Assembly (NCBI GenBank): GCA_003024785.1 | Contig: PUQB01000060.1 | Coordinates: 620,001 to 684,000, forward strand | Direction: 5' to 3' | DNA from: Selaginella tamariscina | Lineage: Eukaryota; Streptophyta; Lycopodiopsida; Selaginellales; Selaginellaceae | Length of the DNA stretch: 64,000 nucleotides | In this document: in pieces, positions 1-11,008 of the stretch | How the letters are laid out: every line of letters starts with the position of its first letter | How positions within the stretch are numbered: the first letter of the stretch is position 1 | Made by a program: the position numbers and the translations under genes | Notes under the pieces: generated by a model | What the model saw: the letters and a program-made list of their open reading frames with translations, nothing else | Databases searched by the model: none | Told to the model about the DNA's origin: nothing

Positions 1-2284
1 TATGTATTATATATATATAGTGACTTCTTTAGTACGGAGTTATATATAAATGTTATATAATTGTAAAAACTTATTTGGGTGGGTATATAATTTAATATAT
101 AAAATAATTTATTTGAAATGTATTAATATCATTATGTACAAGATAAAAAGGTTATTAAAAGAGAATTAAAGAAGGAGCTTTTGTTAACTTGGGAGATAAA
201 GTTAAATGATATGTGTGTGTGTGTATATATATATATATAAAATTTAATATTTACATGATTTACATTAGTGATACTTTAAAATTTTAACTTTAATTTTTCA
301 TTTGATAACAAACAATAATTAAAAGATATACATGTAAATTACAATAATTATGAATCTGATATAATTTGAAAAGGTTTAATATTTACATTTGTGTTTTTTA
401 TATTTAATATGTTTATATTGAAATCACCAAGAACAATTAAGTTATAATATTGTTTGGAGTTTAATATAATTTAATATTATTCTATATATTTTAGTATTTT
501 TCTTGTATTTTATATAATATAATTACATAAAATATTTTGTGTGATTTTTAAAGAATTTTTTATTAATATCAAAATGATACCTTGTTATATATTTTTAACA
601 CAAACAAAACATAAAAAAATGTAACAAATATATATTAAGATAGGAATTGTACCTTCATATAAGATAGCTTTATTATACTTCTTTTTCACATTTTATTTAT
701 GTTAAAAGTATATAAGGAAGTATCATCTTGATATTAATAATAATTCCTTAAAAATTCACATAAAAATATTTTATGTAATTATTTTATAAAATATAATAAA
801 AAATTTAAGCATATAATAATGTATTAGGTTAATATTAAAATCACATAATTATTATAATTATTGTTTGTAATTCTTATATAAACAAATTGAATACCAAAGT
901 TGCAAATGTAAATAGTTATTTTTAATTAATTTTTTTTGGGTTTGTATTCATAATATCTTATTAAGCTCTTTTAAAATAATAAATTGAATTTTATAATTCT
1001 TGTAATTTATATACGCATCTTTTTAATTGTTCTTTATTACCGATTGCAAGTATTTGATTTTTTAAAAATGGTTAACCAAAAAGGTTTAAAGTGTCATCTT
1101 ATAAATCATGTAAACATTAACTTACAAATAAAATATGTATATACTTATATCATTTAGTTATATCTCCCCATTTCTTTAATATTCTCTCATAATTTTTTTA
1201 TCTTTTACCATTTATAATGACTCAAATATATAAATAACTTATTTAAAAATTAACTTTAAATAACTCTTTAAATTATAATTAAAAAGATTAATATATAAAT
1301 TAAAATTAAACATAGATGCATGTATATTAACTTGTATATGTATATGTAATTATAATAAAACATTTAAAGAGTTATAAATAAATATGTTAAATAACTTATT
1401 TGAAACTTATTTTAATAGTTGTTTTCAAATAAGTTATTTATATTTTGTTAAATGTATTATTTAGAGAGCTACAAACATATAAATGCATGTATATTAATTT
1501 GTATATATAATTGTAATTCTTTTTATATTACATAATATGTATATATAATAATAAAGAGTTATATATCGATGTTATATAGTTATAAAAATTACTTGAATTT
1601 ATATAATTTTTTAATATAATTTTAATTTTTAAATATAATCCTTTAAATTATAATTATTTAAGTTAAAATTGACATTAACTCAAATAATTTTTTACAACTA
1701 TGTAACATCGATATATAACTCTTCATTACAATATATGCATATTATGTAATATAAAACAATTATATTACATATACAAGTTAATATATGCATTTATATGTTG
1801 TAATTTTTCCCCCGAATGTGTGTGTTATATATATAAAATATTGAGTTGGACAAATTAAAAATCCAAAAATAAGTTATTACGAATCGAATGTTGAAAAAGA
1901 TAATATAAAGAATTAAAAGAATGTATATATGTGCATTTGTATTTGATTAATAATAGTGTTACAATGTGCTAAAGTATTACTAAATCATTTTATATTACTT
2001 TTGTTATAATATAATATAAAATTTTAAATTCACTTTAATTAAATTAATATAATTAAAGTGAGCTTAAGATTTTATACTTGTATATTATAATGTTATTTTG
2101 ATTAATAAGTTAAATATCATTTAATTTATTGAAAAGAATGTATTTTACTTGTGTTATTATAAGTTATTATTATCGTGTATTTTTCTTTATTAAATAATGC
2201 TTTATCACATTTCAAATTATAAATTTGAATAAATTTTTTATATTTATTGTTGCCTATATATTGTATATTTAAATATGGCTGCTT
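1..2284. other. AT-rich region without recognisable genes
   Basis: This stretch is strongly AT-rich, with long runs of A and T, short (TA)n and (GT)n tracts and many stop codons in all frames. No open frame with recognisable protein similarity was seen. It ends where the 5' LTR of element 1 begins. It reads as intergenic or intronic filler. Confidence 0.7.
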
Positions 2285-2481
2285 TGTAAGATACTGTATT
2301 ATTAATATACCGTATATACGCATGTGTATATACACACATGCGTAGTGACACATGGGTGGTGATCTGGCCCCATGTGTCAGCGCCACGTGTCGCATGTGTG
2401 CCACGTGGCAGGGTCTCCTGTATATAAGCAGGGTTTTTGTAAACTAATATCTGACATTTTCTTAATATATCTGCTCTTTCA
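2285..2481 (+). repeat. 5' LTR of element 1
   Basis: A 197 bp LTR starting TGTAAGATAC and ending CTGCTCTTTCA, immediately followed by the primer-binding region. It matches 6995-7198 with scattered substitutions and small indels. It contains a near-perfect palindrome, two G-boxes and a TATA box. Confidence 0.93.
2316..2427 (+). promoter_or_regulatory. LTR promoter: palindrome, two G-boxes and TATA box
   Basis: Read directly: a near-palindromic segment around 2318-2345 (arms TACGCATGTGT and ACACATGCGTA), CACGTG G-boxes at 2384-2389 and 2402-2407 spaced 18 bp apart, and TATATAAG near 2420-2427. G-boxes are established binding sites of plant bZIP and bHLH factors in light, abscisic acid and stress responses. 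A responsive promoter is therefore inferred. The same block occurs in all four LTRs of elements 1 and 2. Confidence 0.7.
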
Positions 2482-2498
2482 TTGGTGGAGAAGTTGGG
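2482..2498 (+). other. Putative tRNA-type primer-binding site of element 1
   Basis: Directly after the LTR end the sequence reads TTGGTGGAGAAGTTGGG. A TGG start next to the LTR is what a tRNA 3'-CCA primer requires. It is not the common initiator-methionine type (TGGTATCAGAGC), and I could not name the tRNA. The older elements at 8248 and 17286 have a related site (TTGGTGGAGGTG on the minus strand). Confidence 0.55.
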
Positions 2499-2533
2499 TA
2501 TTCCTTTCTTCCGCCTTTTCTTTTCTTGTTTCC

Positions 2534-3738
2534 ATGACAATGAACATGGAGACGGCTTTTAGCATTATTGCTACTGCTATTGATGCACAAACTAAGTTGT
2601 TGGAGCGCTTTGTTGAGGGTCCGTCCTCCTCTTCCCCGTCTGAGCCTCATGCCGGGGGATCTGCTTCTAGTACTCCTTCATCTTCTTCACAGGCCACAAA
2701 TCCGAGGGTTCGACCCCGATCTTTTTGTGGTGATCCGGGAGATGATGTATACCACTGGTTTGATCATTTCCAAGTCATTGTTCGTTACCATGGTTGGGAT
2801 GAGGCCCGTGCTCTCAGAGAATTCCCTACATGTTTGGAAGGCCCTGCGCTCAAGTGGTATAATGGATTGGCTGCGGAGATTCAAGCCAATAGTAATCGGT
2901 TAACGGAATGCCTCAAACGTACGTTTGGCAAAGTTGAGGATTCAGATGATGCTTTCCAACAACTGCATGCGATACGACAACATCCTGGTGAGTCTGTTAT
3001 GCGGTTCAGTATTAGGTTCGGGGATTTAGTTCGGCGTGCATATCCTAACATGCCTGAGCCTATTAAGCTCGGTATGTTATGGCCAACTATGCGACCCGAA
3101 CTTGTTCGATTCGTTCGGGCTCTTCGTCCTACCACATTGGAGGAAGCTTTTGCACTAGCTCAACGTTTTGAGTTGGTGCCTGGTGAGGGCCGTGTTCCCC
3201 TTGGGTTACCTGCTCCTCTTGTTCAGCGTGCTGATCCAATGGAGGTTGATGCTGCTGCATATGTGCCCGCACGCAAGCCTTTCGTGGTCGACCTCGGGGC
3301 CCACCCCGTGGACCACCTCCACGAAATCGTCCTGCACCTGCTCCAGTTCCTGCCCGTGGTGGTCAAAATCCACGGATTCGTGACAGGAGGAATCGGAACA
3401 ATGCAGGTCGACCCAATCAAGTTCATTGTTGGGCCTGTTGGGCACCTGGACATACTTGGCGGGCATGCGATGTGTATCCTGATTGGCGTCCACCACATCC
3501 AGGCTGGCGACCATATGTTCCGGATGGTGTGCCTGTGGCGGCCATTATGTCTGATGATGAGCTTCCAGATGACGAAGCCTCTCTTGCAGTGGATCTGTTG
3601 CGGAAAACCAGTAATCGTACGGGCGACGGAGGGATCCCGTGCGATGGAGACTTCACCTCCATGTTTTTTCCGCTATGCATATCAAGGGTTTGCAAGTTCC
3701 ACCAGATCATCCAGTTTTCACATTTTCTGCACGAGTGA
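2534..3738 (+). pseudogene. gag: Gag of element 1, frameshifted
   Basis: The ATG at 2534 opens a Ty3/gypsy Gag (retrotrans_gag-type capsid), the structural protein of the intracellular particle. A Ser/Pro-rich N-terminal stretch is followed by the capsid-like region (..HWFDHFQVIVRYHGWDEARALRE.., in pieces). The capsid frame runs to about 3273. The Arg/Gly-rich tail and the zinc knuckle lie in the -1 frame from about 3274: CWACWAPGHTWRAC at 3427-3468 fits CX2CX4HX4C, the RNA-binding nucleocapsid motif. There is no obvious slippery heptamer at the junction, and a lost base explains it better than programmed frameshifting. Element 2 has the same break. The ATG at 2372 lies inside the LTR and is unlikely to be the start. 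Confidence 0.8.
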
Positions 3739-5735
3739 ATGATCTTTCAGTCACAGTGCTTGTGGATACAGGATCAGTATGTCTTCCATAACTCTTCTCT
3801 AGCGCATCGGTGCTCATTACCCTTAAGACGTGCAGATAAGGTCTTGCACATTTTATATGGTAATGGGCAGTCTCGTGCAGTATCACAGTACACCACTTGA
3901 CTACGCTGGTTATGGGTGCCAACTGTAAGTTTCCCTCTGGGTCTCTTAGGGTTGTCCCTTCCCAGGTCTTTGACATCATTCTGGGATGTGATTGGTTAAA
4001 GCAGTCGAAAGGTACATGTGATTTTTCACTCTCTCCTCCTGTATTACGCTTGGAGTCTGTGTCTTTGCAGTCTGTTCCTTTACGTCCAGAGAAGCTTGTT
4101 GCTGTTTGTATCACGCATACAGCTCCTTTGATTCCGGTCTTGGGGTGGTGTTCATCTCAACAGGTTCAAATGCCGGATCCGTCACCTGAGTGTCGAGCAC
4201 ACTGCATCGAACAACTTAAGAAACAGTATGCAAGTTTGTTCAAATTTGATCTGTCCCAAGGTGCACGTGTGAAGACTCGACACTGTATACCCACCGGCAA
4301 TGCAAAGCCTTTCAAAGTCCCGGTTCGACGCAGGTCACCAAAGGAGTTATCAGCCATGCGAACAGCTGTTACTGATATGATTGGTAAACGTGTGTGTCGT
4401 CCGTCACGGAGTCCATGGGCATGTGAACCTCATTTGGTTCCCAAGCCTGATGGATCTCTCCGATTTTGTGTGGATTACCGACCTCTTAACGATGTTACCA
4501 TCAAAGATGTCTATCCACTTCCGAACTCTGCCGATCTATTAGATCGTTTGGGTCAGAGTCGATGGTTTACTAAGTTGGATTTGGCATCAGGATATTGGCA
4601 GGTTCCTATGGCTGAGGAGGATATTCCAAAAACGGCCTTCCGGACACCATTTGGTCTTTACGAGTTTTTGGTCATGCCTTTTGGATTGACTTCAGCTCCT
4701 GCCACCTTTCAACGCATGATGGATGAGCTTCTTTCCGATATGCCTGATATCACTGCCGATTTTATCGACGATGTGCTCATTCATGGGTCTGGTTCTTGGG
4801 AGGATCACATTCGTGATGTACGGCGCGTTCTTGATCGATTTCGAGAAGTTGGCCTGAAGTTGAAACTTGAAAAGTGTGTGTTTGGTTCGACCGACACCAC
4901 TTACTTGGGTTACCGTATATCTCGAGAGGGTTTACAGGTGGATCCAATGAAGTTGCGAGCTGTTCGAGAGTTCCCTCGTCCCCGTACAGTACAGGAAGTC
5001 CAGCGTTTCTTGGGCACGGTGCAGTACTTGGGTCGATTCATCGATCATCTCACTGATCGAACTGCCCCTCTTCGGGAGTTAGTTCGTCCACAGGTATCTT
5101 TCAGGTGGACTCGCAGGTGTCAGCAGGCATTTGACCAGTTAAAAGAGTTCCTGACAACTCCACCATTGCTTCAATACCCAGATTTTACTCGTCCGTTCAT
5201 TTTACGAGTAGATGCCTCAGATGTTGGTATTGGTGGTGTATTGATGCAAACTGATGCTGTGGATTCTTCAATTCGACACCCGGTGGCTTACATTAGTCGA
5301 GTACTCACGCCGGCTGAGCGGAATTATTCCACTACTGAAAAAGAATGCCTTGCTGCTGTTTGGGGTTTTGAACGACTTCATGCCTACTTACATGGGAGTG
5401 AAACACTTTTGGAGTGTGATCATGCTGCTGTCACTTCCTTATTAAAACGGAAGAATTTAGTGGGTCGCGTAGCCAGATGGGCATTACGTCTCCAGGTATA
5501 TAACTTTAAGGTGGTGCACAGGCCTGGGCGAACAATGGTGGATGCGGATGCACTTTCTCGAGCACCCCTCTCCGATTCCACTTTGCCTGCTCATGCAGTA
5601 GCTGCAGCATTCGGTTTGATACAAGCCCCTCAGGTATTCGATGCCGACTTACCATCCTTGGAACAGTGGCAGGATGCTCAAAAACATGAACCATGGACGA
5701 GGCAATTACGCGATGCGTTTGCAATCCGTCTTCCG
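3739..5735 (+). pseudogene. pol: Protease-RT-RNase H part of pol, element 1
   Basis: The aspartic protease is marked by LVDTGS (DTG at 3765-3773) and lies in a broken stretch with several frame changes. From 3897 a long frame carries the protease C-terminal half (ILGCDWL), then the reverse transcriptase: VDYRPLND, KLDLASGYWQ, MPFGLTSAPATFQ and the catalytic box FIDD at 4761-4772 where most relatives have YxDD. Next comes RNase H with VDASD, TEKECLAA, CDHAA and DADALSR, supplying the D-E-D metal ligands. These domains would make cDNA from element RNA in the particle. The frame is lost near 5720-5740, before the integrase. Confidence 0.88.
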
Positions 5736-6981
5736 AACCTCGGTTTCGACAATATCATGCTCAGTTTCGACTTCAGGATGGTTTATTGTATTTTATTGGG
5801 ACAAATCCAGAGGACAGATGGCGTTTGGCTGTACCCTCTACATATGTTCCACACCTTCTTCGAGCATATCATGATTCACCTATTGTTGGAGGTCATCTTG
5901 GTCACCAACGAGTGTTGGAGAAGCTGCGCCGATCATTTTATTGGCCAGCATGCGTGGTGATGTGATCAGGTATATTCAAAGTTGTCCCACTTGTCAAACT
6001 CGGAATTCCTCTACGACTCGGGCCATGGGGTGTTGGAATCCATCAATGTCTCTCGCCCTTTTGAGTTAATTGCAGTGGATTTAATGGGACCTTTTCCACG
6101 TTCTTCTCAAGGTAACCAGTACATCATTGTTGTATCCGATTATTTAACTCGATGGGTGGAGGTTGGTGCTCTTCCGGATGCAACTGCCATGTCAACAGCT
6201 TTGTTTCTGTTCGATAATGTGGTTTTGCAGCATTCTTGTCCAGAGCGGATGTTATCAGACAATGGCCCCGCTTTCATTGCAGAGGTATTCCGAGTGTTGT
6301 GTGAGAGGTTAGGGGTAAAACATTCATTTGCCTCTCCGTATCATCCACAAACTGATGGTTTGGTGGAGCGATTGAATCGGACCTTCAAGGGTATGATCTC
6401 GAAGTATGTGAACTTCAATCACACGGACTGGGATTGGTATTTGCGATGTTTGAGATTTGCTTATGTAACAGGCATTCAGAGTTCGATTGGTATCTCTCCA
6501 TTCAAGGCATTGTATGGATATGATCCTAAGTTGCCTAGTGAATTTTCATCTCGCCACGTGCCGAGGATGAAAATGTGGGCTCGACATTTGGATGCTGTTT
6601 TGCCTCTTCTGCGTGCAGAGTCTGCTGAACATCTTGGTCGAGCTCAAATGCGGCAGCAATCTTCTTACAATGCACGACATCAAATTCCACCAGATTTTGC
6701 TGACGGTGACTTAGTCCTGGTACGTTTTCCCAAGCTGACTGCACCTGGGCTTGCAACTGGTTTATTACATAAGTGGCTTGGTCCCTACCGAGTACTCCGA
6801 AAGGTTGGTCCTCAGGTATATCAAGTACAGTTGGTGGGATCTCATGAGGTTGAGATAGTTCACGTGGTTCGAATGAAACGGTTTGTCGTTCGAGACTCGT
6901 TGAGTACATTTGGTCATACCTTAGATGGCCCAGCTCACACGGATCCAGGACCATCAGATCCATCACCATCTACACAGCCGC
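5736..6981 (+). pseudogene. int: Integrase of element 1, frameshifted
   Basis: The zinc-binding HHCC part (HDSPIVGGHLGHQ, then CPTC) starts in a different frame from the RNase H, and the frame changes again near 5950 and near 6010. The catalytic core from about 6060 reads AVDLMGPF, SDNGPAF and YHPQTDGLVER, giving the D, D and E of the DDE triad. A GPY/F-type module (KWLGPYRVLRKVGPQVYQV) follows. There is no chromodomain. Element 1 lacks 15 bp that element 2 retains near 6541-6555. The frame stays open through 3'-terminal coding sequence into the LTR. Integrase inserts the cDNA into the host chromosome; this copy could not make it in one piece. Confidence 0.85.
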
Positions 6982-6994
6982 AGAGGGGAGGATA
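6982..6994 (+). other. Polypurine tract of element 1
   Basis: AGAGGGGAGGATA lies directly before the 3' LTR. A purine run here is the expected plus-strand primer of LTR retrotransposons. Element 2 has the same run at about 26986-26999. Confidence 0.75.
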
Positions 6995-7198
6995 TGTAAG
7001 ATACTGTATATTAGTAATAACCGTATATACGCATGTGTATATACACACATGCGTAGTGACACATGGGTGGTGATCTGGCCCCCATGTGTCAGCGCCACGT
7101 GTCGCATGTGTGCCACGTGGCAGGAGGTCTCCTGTATATAAGCAGGGTTTTTGTAAACTAATACATCGACATTTTTCATTATATAATCTGCTCTTTCA
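6995..7198 (+). repeat. 3' LTR of element 1
   Basis: A 204 bp LTR beginning TGTAAGATACTG and ending CTCTTTCA, with the same palindrome, two G-boxes and TATA box as the 5' LTR. It differs from the 5' LTR by small indels and substitutions, mostly near both ends. The duplication-unit sequence resumes at 7199. Confidence 0.93.
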
Positions 7199-7308
7199 CG
7201 CTTTCCCCAGATATTAGCATGAATATTATTGGTATGGAGTTTACTAATAAAAATGTAATTAAAGTCAAAAGTCTGAATTTGAATTAACACTATCAATAAT
7301 ATATATTC

Positions 7309-8126
7309 ATGAATATCATAGTTACGACACGGCCGGGATCCCGGCCGTGTTCACCGTGTTTCACGAACACGGCCATGGGTCGTGTTCCTACGGCCGTGTT
7401 TGTGAACAATATTTCATGTTACGAACACGGGCCGTGATCCAGCGCCACGGCCGGGATCACAGCCCGTGTTCTTAACATAAAACACTGTTTAGAATTTCTC
7501 GGTTGAATATACTTGCAGAATATTCTTTCTAGGGCGCACGGCATTACACAGCAAAGCAACAATCCAATGCACACACAGCATGGCGCAACAATCCAACACT
7601 ATGAAAGCATCCTTCTTCGCGTAGTGGTAATATTATATATAATCATGTACATTTGCATATATATGTATGAGAATACTTATAAACACACACACACACATAT
7701 ATATTTATATAAATTTAAACTAACATGTAAAAAACGTGGAGTTTTTAATATGTACAACATATCCAAATATTATATTCTTATGTAAGCTAGACACGTATAT
7801 GATTTATTTTATTTCTTTTTTGAAGAATGTGGCATATTTGTAAGAGAGGTTTTGGCAACCAGCTTGTATATGATAAAAAACACATTTTTAAGGTTAATGT
7901 ATACATAATTTGACATGTATTTGTTCTTTAAATACATATTATTTCTTTGAGTTTTATATTTATTAATTAATTCGGGTTTTGGCTAGAATATTCACTAGAA
8001 ATTCATTAATATTCACTAGAATATTCGTGAGCCATCGTGAGCCGTGATCGTGTTCCGTGTTCGAGTTCCTGAAATTTGAAGTTCGTGTTCGTGTTCCGTG
8101 TTCGTGTTCGTAACTATGATGAATAT
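7309..8126. mobile_element. 802 bp non-autonomous hAT-like element with 8 bp TSD
   Basis: The element spans 7317-8118. It starts CATAGTTACGACACGG and ends CGTGTTCGTAACTATG, which are inverted repeats apart from one indel. ATGAATAT flanks it on both sides (7309-7316 and 8119-8126). Unit 2 of the segmental duplication has one copy of this octamer and no insert (about 17150-17165), an exact empty site. An 8 bp duplication and a terminal CA point to the hAT superfamily (established features). The ends carry many subterminal CGAACACG/CGTGTTCG repeats and a perfect 24 nt palindrome at 7327-7350 (half-site ACACGGCCGGGA). No transposase frame is present, so it would need a partner for movement. Confidence 0.85.
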
Positions 8127-8247
8127 ACCTTATGTAAATGTTTTAAAACTTATTTTAGCTTAATATCTATGAACATCTTAAAAAACTTGTTTCATTGATT
8201 AATGCTATCCAAGTTTTTAAATAAATAAGACTAAAAAAATTTAAGCA

Positions 8248-8406
8248 TGTGAGAACTTGGAATATAGAAATGTGTATATTCATTAATTTAAGAATCTAAC
8301 TTATATACAAGAGCGAGTGGTTCAGATTGAAACCAATCTAACGGTTATCAAAACCCACTACGTTAATAATAATATGTGCACATGCAACCATATACATGGA
8401 TTTACA
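8248..8406 (-). repeat. Left (3') LTR of old gypsy, unit 1
   Basis: About 159 bp, starting TGTGAGAACTTGG and ending GGATTTACA on the + strand. It matches 13452-13588 and the unit 2 LTRs (17286-17445, 21995-22158). A tandem triplication runs from inside this LTR into the adjoining internal DNA. Confidence 0.8.
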
Positions 8407-8858
8407 TCATCCCCTCCTCTCAAAAGGATGTAAGTTGGTTAGGGTTCTCTTGTAGATGGGCCTGGATCTGGAGGAACATTAGAAGGAGGCACTAGTGGAT
8501 TTGTAGGCAATCCAACGGTTATCAAAACCCACTACGTTAATAATAGTATGTGCACATGCAGCCATATATATGGATTTTACATCATCCCTCCTCTCAAAAG
8601 GATGTAAGTTGGTTAGGTTCTCTTGTAGATGGGCCCGAATCTGGAGGAACATTAGAAGGAGGCACTAGTGGATTTGTAGGCAATCCAACGGTTATCAAAA
8701 ACCCACTACGTTAATAATAGTATGTGCACATGCAGCCATATATATGGATTTTACATCATCCCCTCCTCTCAAAAGGATGTAAGTTGGTTAGGGTTCTCTT
8801 GTAGATGGGCCCGAATCTGGAGGAACATTAGAAGGAGGCACTAGTGGATTTGTAGGCA
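8341..8858. repeat. Three tandem copies of a 173-174 bp unit
   Basis: Copies start at about 8341, 8515 and 8688, each from ACGGTTATCAAAACCCACTACG to GGCACTAGTGGATTTGTAGG (given in part). The unit joins the inner part of the LTR to adjoining 3' untranslated sequence of the element. Unit 2 has a single copy at the same place, so the expansion occurred after the segmental duplication. Confidence 0.85.
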
Positions 8859-8859
8859 A

Positions 8860-10210
8860 CACAACTTGTTCCCATTGCACAAAACACTTCAACTGTTGCA
8901 TATGTACAATCTTCAGAGGATCGAATTGAATGTCATGCCGAACCTCATAGACTTGTGGCCCTACTTGCCATAGCACTCGATATGGTCCTTTCCACTGAAG
9001 AAGAAGACTCTTAACTAAACCACATACCATAAGCTTGGGAAAACAAACCAACACCAGTTCATCAACCTTGTACTCCGCAGGAGGACGATAGTGCAAGTTG
9101 TAGTGTTGTTGTTGTTCTACTTGTACGCAGCCTAAGTGTTCTGTTGACTCCACATGAACCAATGGAAGAATGCTTGTCAGATACCAATCCCATGACAAAC
9201 CAATGGAAGAATGCTCGTCAGATACCGATCCCATGACCTAGCATCAGCAGCTCGTGGTAATCGGCAAACCCAACTCCATTGCCAACACCGGGTCATGACC
9301 ATACAAGAGCTTATATGGGGAGTACCAATGGAACTTTGTACTCTAGTGACACAAGCATATTGAAGAGATGGCAGATAACCATCCCAATCCAATGTTGAAA
9401 GCTCACATACTTCACGATCATCCCCTTGAAAGTTTTGACTAGTTGTTCCACCAAACCATCTGTTTAAGGATGATAAGCACTTGTGAAAGTGTGGCGTATC
9501 CCTAGTCGAGACGTTAAAACATGAAATGTTCAGCCATAAATGCAGGACCATTATCCGAGAGAATTTGCTCCGAACAAGAATGCTAAAACATGACCCGATT
9601 AAGAAAAAACTAACCAACAACAGAAGCACTTGCACTAGCAAGAGCACCAACTTCTACTCAACGAGTTAAATAATTAAAAGCAATAGTAACGTACTCATTG
9701 CCAGCAGTTGACCATGGAAAAGATCACATCAAATCAAATGCCACTAACTCAAACTGCAATTGACTCCAACCATCCTTCCGAAGCACACGGGGGAGTATTG
9801 CAAGCTTGGCACCACACACAACTACGCACATACCGAATCACATTTCCTCACAACTTCGGGCAATAGAAAAATTTGTGCAGCTTCTCCATCACACGACGAT
9901 GTCCCATGTGCTCGCCAAGAATATGAGAGTCATGGTAAGCATGGAGGAAGCGTGGAATGAAGACCGAAGGCACCACCAACTGTAAATGATTATCTGGATC
10001 AGTCCTTACAAAATAAAGAAGGCTGTCCTGAAGGCGATATTGCGAATGTAAATGCTTAAAAGGCAAGTTATCAGCAAGTGATGCAGGATTCTCAAACCCA
10101 TCATGAAGCCTTCGAATCCATGGCTCAACCTTTTGAGCTTCCCGAACCTCATTCAAAAATGGCAAATCTAACTCTGCATTTTGCGGACACTGAACATCAA
10201 GCATAACAAC
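8860..10210 (-). pseudogene. int: Integrase remnant, old gypsy unit 1
   Basis: Minus-strand fragments read as an integrase from right to left. The region around 9848-10204 carries the linker and zinc-binding part (AYHDSHILGEHMGHRRV). 9200-9650 holds broken core sequence, and 8788-9234 holds the C-terminal GPYRVL module and tail. Many frameshifts and stops separate the pieces. Similarity to the integrase of elements 1 and 2 is clear by eye. It is non-functional. Confidence 0.8.
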
Positions 10211-10245
10211 TATTGATGGTACGGAATCTTCGTCTAGAAAGCATA

Positions 10246-10770
10246 CTATGCTGGAACAATTGGTTCCTCTAGGGCAAAAGAAGAGAGAGAAGGTGGAAGA
10301 GGAGCCTGAGAAAGAGCATTAGCATTAGCCATGGAACTTCCTAGGCGATGAACAACTTGAAAGTCATAAATTTGAAGTTTCAAGGCCCACCGAGCAATAT
10401 GACTAATTAAATTCTTCTGCTTCAATAACGAAGTGACTGCTGCATGACCACCTTCCAACAATGTCCGCGAACCGTGCAAGTAGGCATGGAGCTTCTCAAA
10501 ACCCCAAATTGTTGCTAGACACTTCTTTTCTATCGTGGAGTATGCTGGTTGCAATGTACGGCTGATGTATGCAATGGGATGTTGTTGGCCAGGAACACTT
10601 AGACTCTCCTGCATCAATACACCCCTGAGACCGATGTCAGAAGCATCTACATGCAAGATGAAAGGACGAGTGTAATTTGGGTACGCCAAAACTGAAGGAG
10701 TCGTCGACAGCTCTTTGAGATCTGTAAATGCCCGTTCAATCTTTAGACCAAACAAAAAAAGTCATTGACG
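10246..10770 (-). pseudogene. RNase H remnant, old gypsy unit 1
   Basis: An open minus-strand stretch with the RNase H signatures VDASDIGLRGVLMQ, STIEKKCLATIWGFE, GGHAAVTSLL and ANALSQAP. In elements 1 and 2 the equivalents are VDASD, TEKECLAA, CDHAA and DADALSR. Several metal-ligand positions are changed (KKC for KEC, GGH for CDH, NAL for DAL), consistent with loss of function. The RT lies to its right, interrupted by an insertion at 10809-11008. Confidence 0.8.
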
Positions 10771-10808
10771 ACCTTAACAATGCTCACAACAATGCAGTAC
10801 GATCTAAA

Positions 10809-11008
10809 AGTTTAATATTGGATGGATATATCCAAAAATGCACTGTTTTTAACCAATTTTTCTCATATTGTATTATTGTTTACTATTATATGGATATACA
10901 TAAATACTTTTAAATTTGTTTACTCGCATTGCATTCATTGCTAAATGGATATATTCATAAATATTATTTTAAATTCATTTTATGCACATCTCCATTTACT
11001 ATTGGACT
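10809..11008. mobile_element. About 200 bp insertion in the old RT gene, MITE-like
   Basis: Unit 2 reads straight from CTGAAAG into ATGATCCACAAAAC (about 19493), while unit 1 has about 200 extra AT-rich bases here. The ends form a weak inverted repeat of about 17 bp: AGTTTAATATTGGATGG on the left, and AGTCCAATAGTAAATGG as the reverse complement of the right end. TGGATATA recurs inside. No clear target duplication was seen, so the MITE assignment is tentative. Confidence 0.45.

Larger units (their letters stand above)
2285..7198 (+). mobile_element. Ty3/gypsy LTR retrotransposon, element 1
   Basis: A full-length but coding-defective Ty3/gypsy element. The order is LTR, primer-binding region, Gag with zinc knuckle, protease, reverse transcriptase, RNase H, integrase, polypurine tract, LTR. 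RT before integrase fixes the Ty3/gypsy class. The LTRs begin TGTAAGATAC and end CTCTTTCA. The left flank ends GCTT and the right flank begins CGCTT, so the target duplication is short and imperfect. The element landed in the flank of duplication unit 1, because the sequence after it (GCTTTCCCCAGATATTAG) recurs at 17043 and 29676 without the element. It is almost identical to element 2 and shares several of its frameshifts, so both stem from a recently active but already damaged source. Confidence 0.95.

Noticed and set aside
1..2284. Possible LTR or other element in the AT-rich left end
   Set aside because: Local inverted and direct AT-rich phrases (for example around 1380-1560 and 1680-1800) exist, but no termini, target duplication or coding content could be supported.
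2126..2540. Small minus-strand reading frames across the 5' LTR
   Set aside because: They recur in every LTR copy, run across promoter sequence and have no protein-like conservation. They are shadows of the LTR.
3223..3514. Minus-strand and alternative-frame ORFs of 60-110 residues within gag and pol
   Set aside because: All overlap recognised retroelement domains in the coding frame and owe their length to codon bias.
3250..3742. Long overlap of Gag frame and knuckle frame, suggesting programmed -1 frameshifting
   Set aside because: No slippery heptamer or obvious stimulatory structure is visible at the junction, and several other unprogrammed-looking frameshifts occur in the same element. 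An ancestral base loss is simpler.
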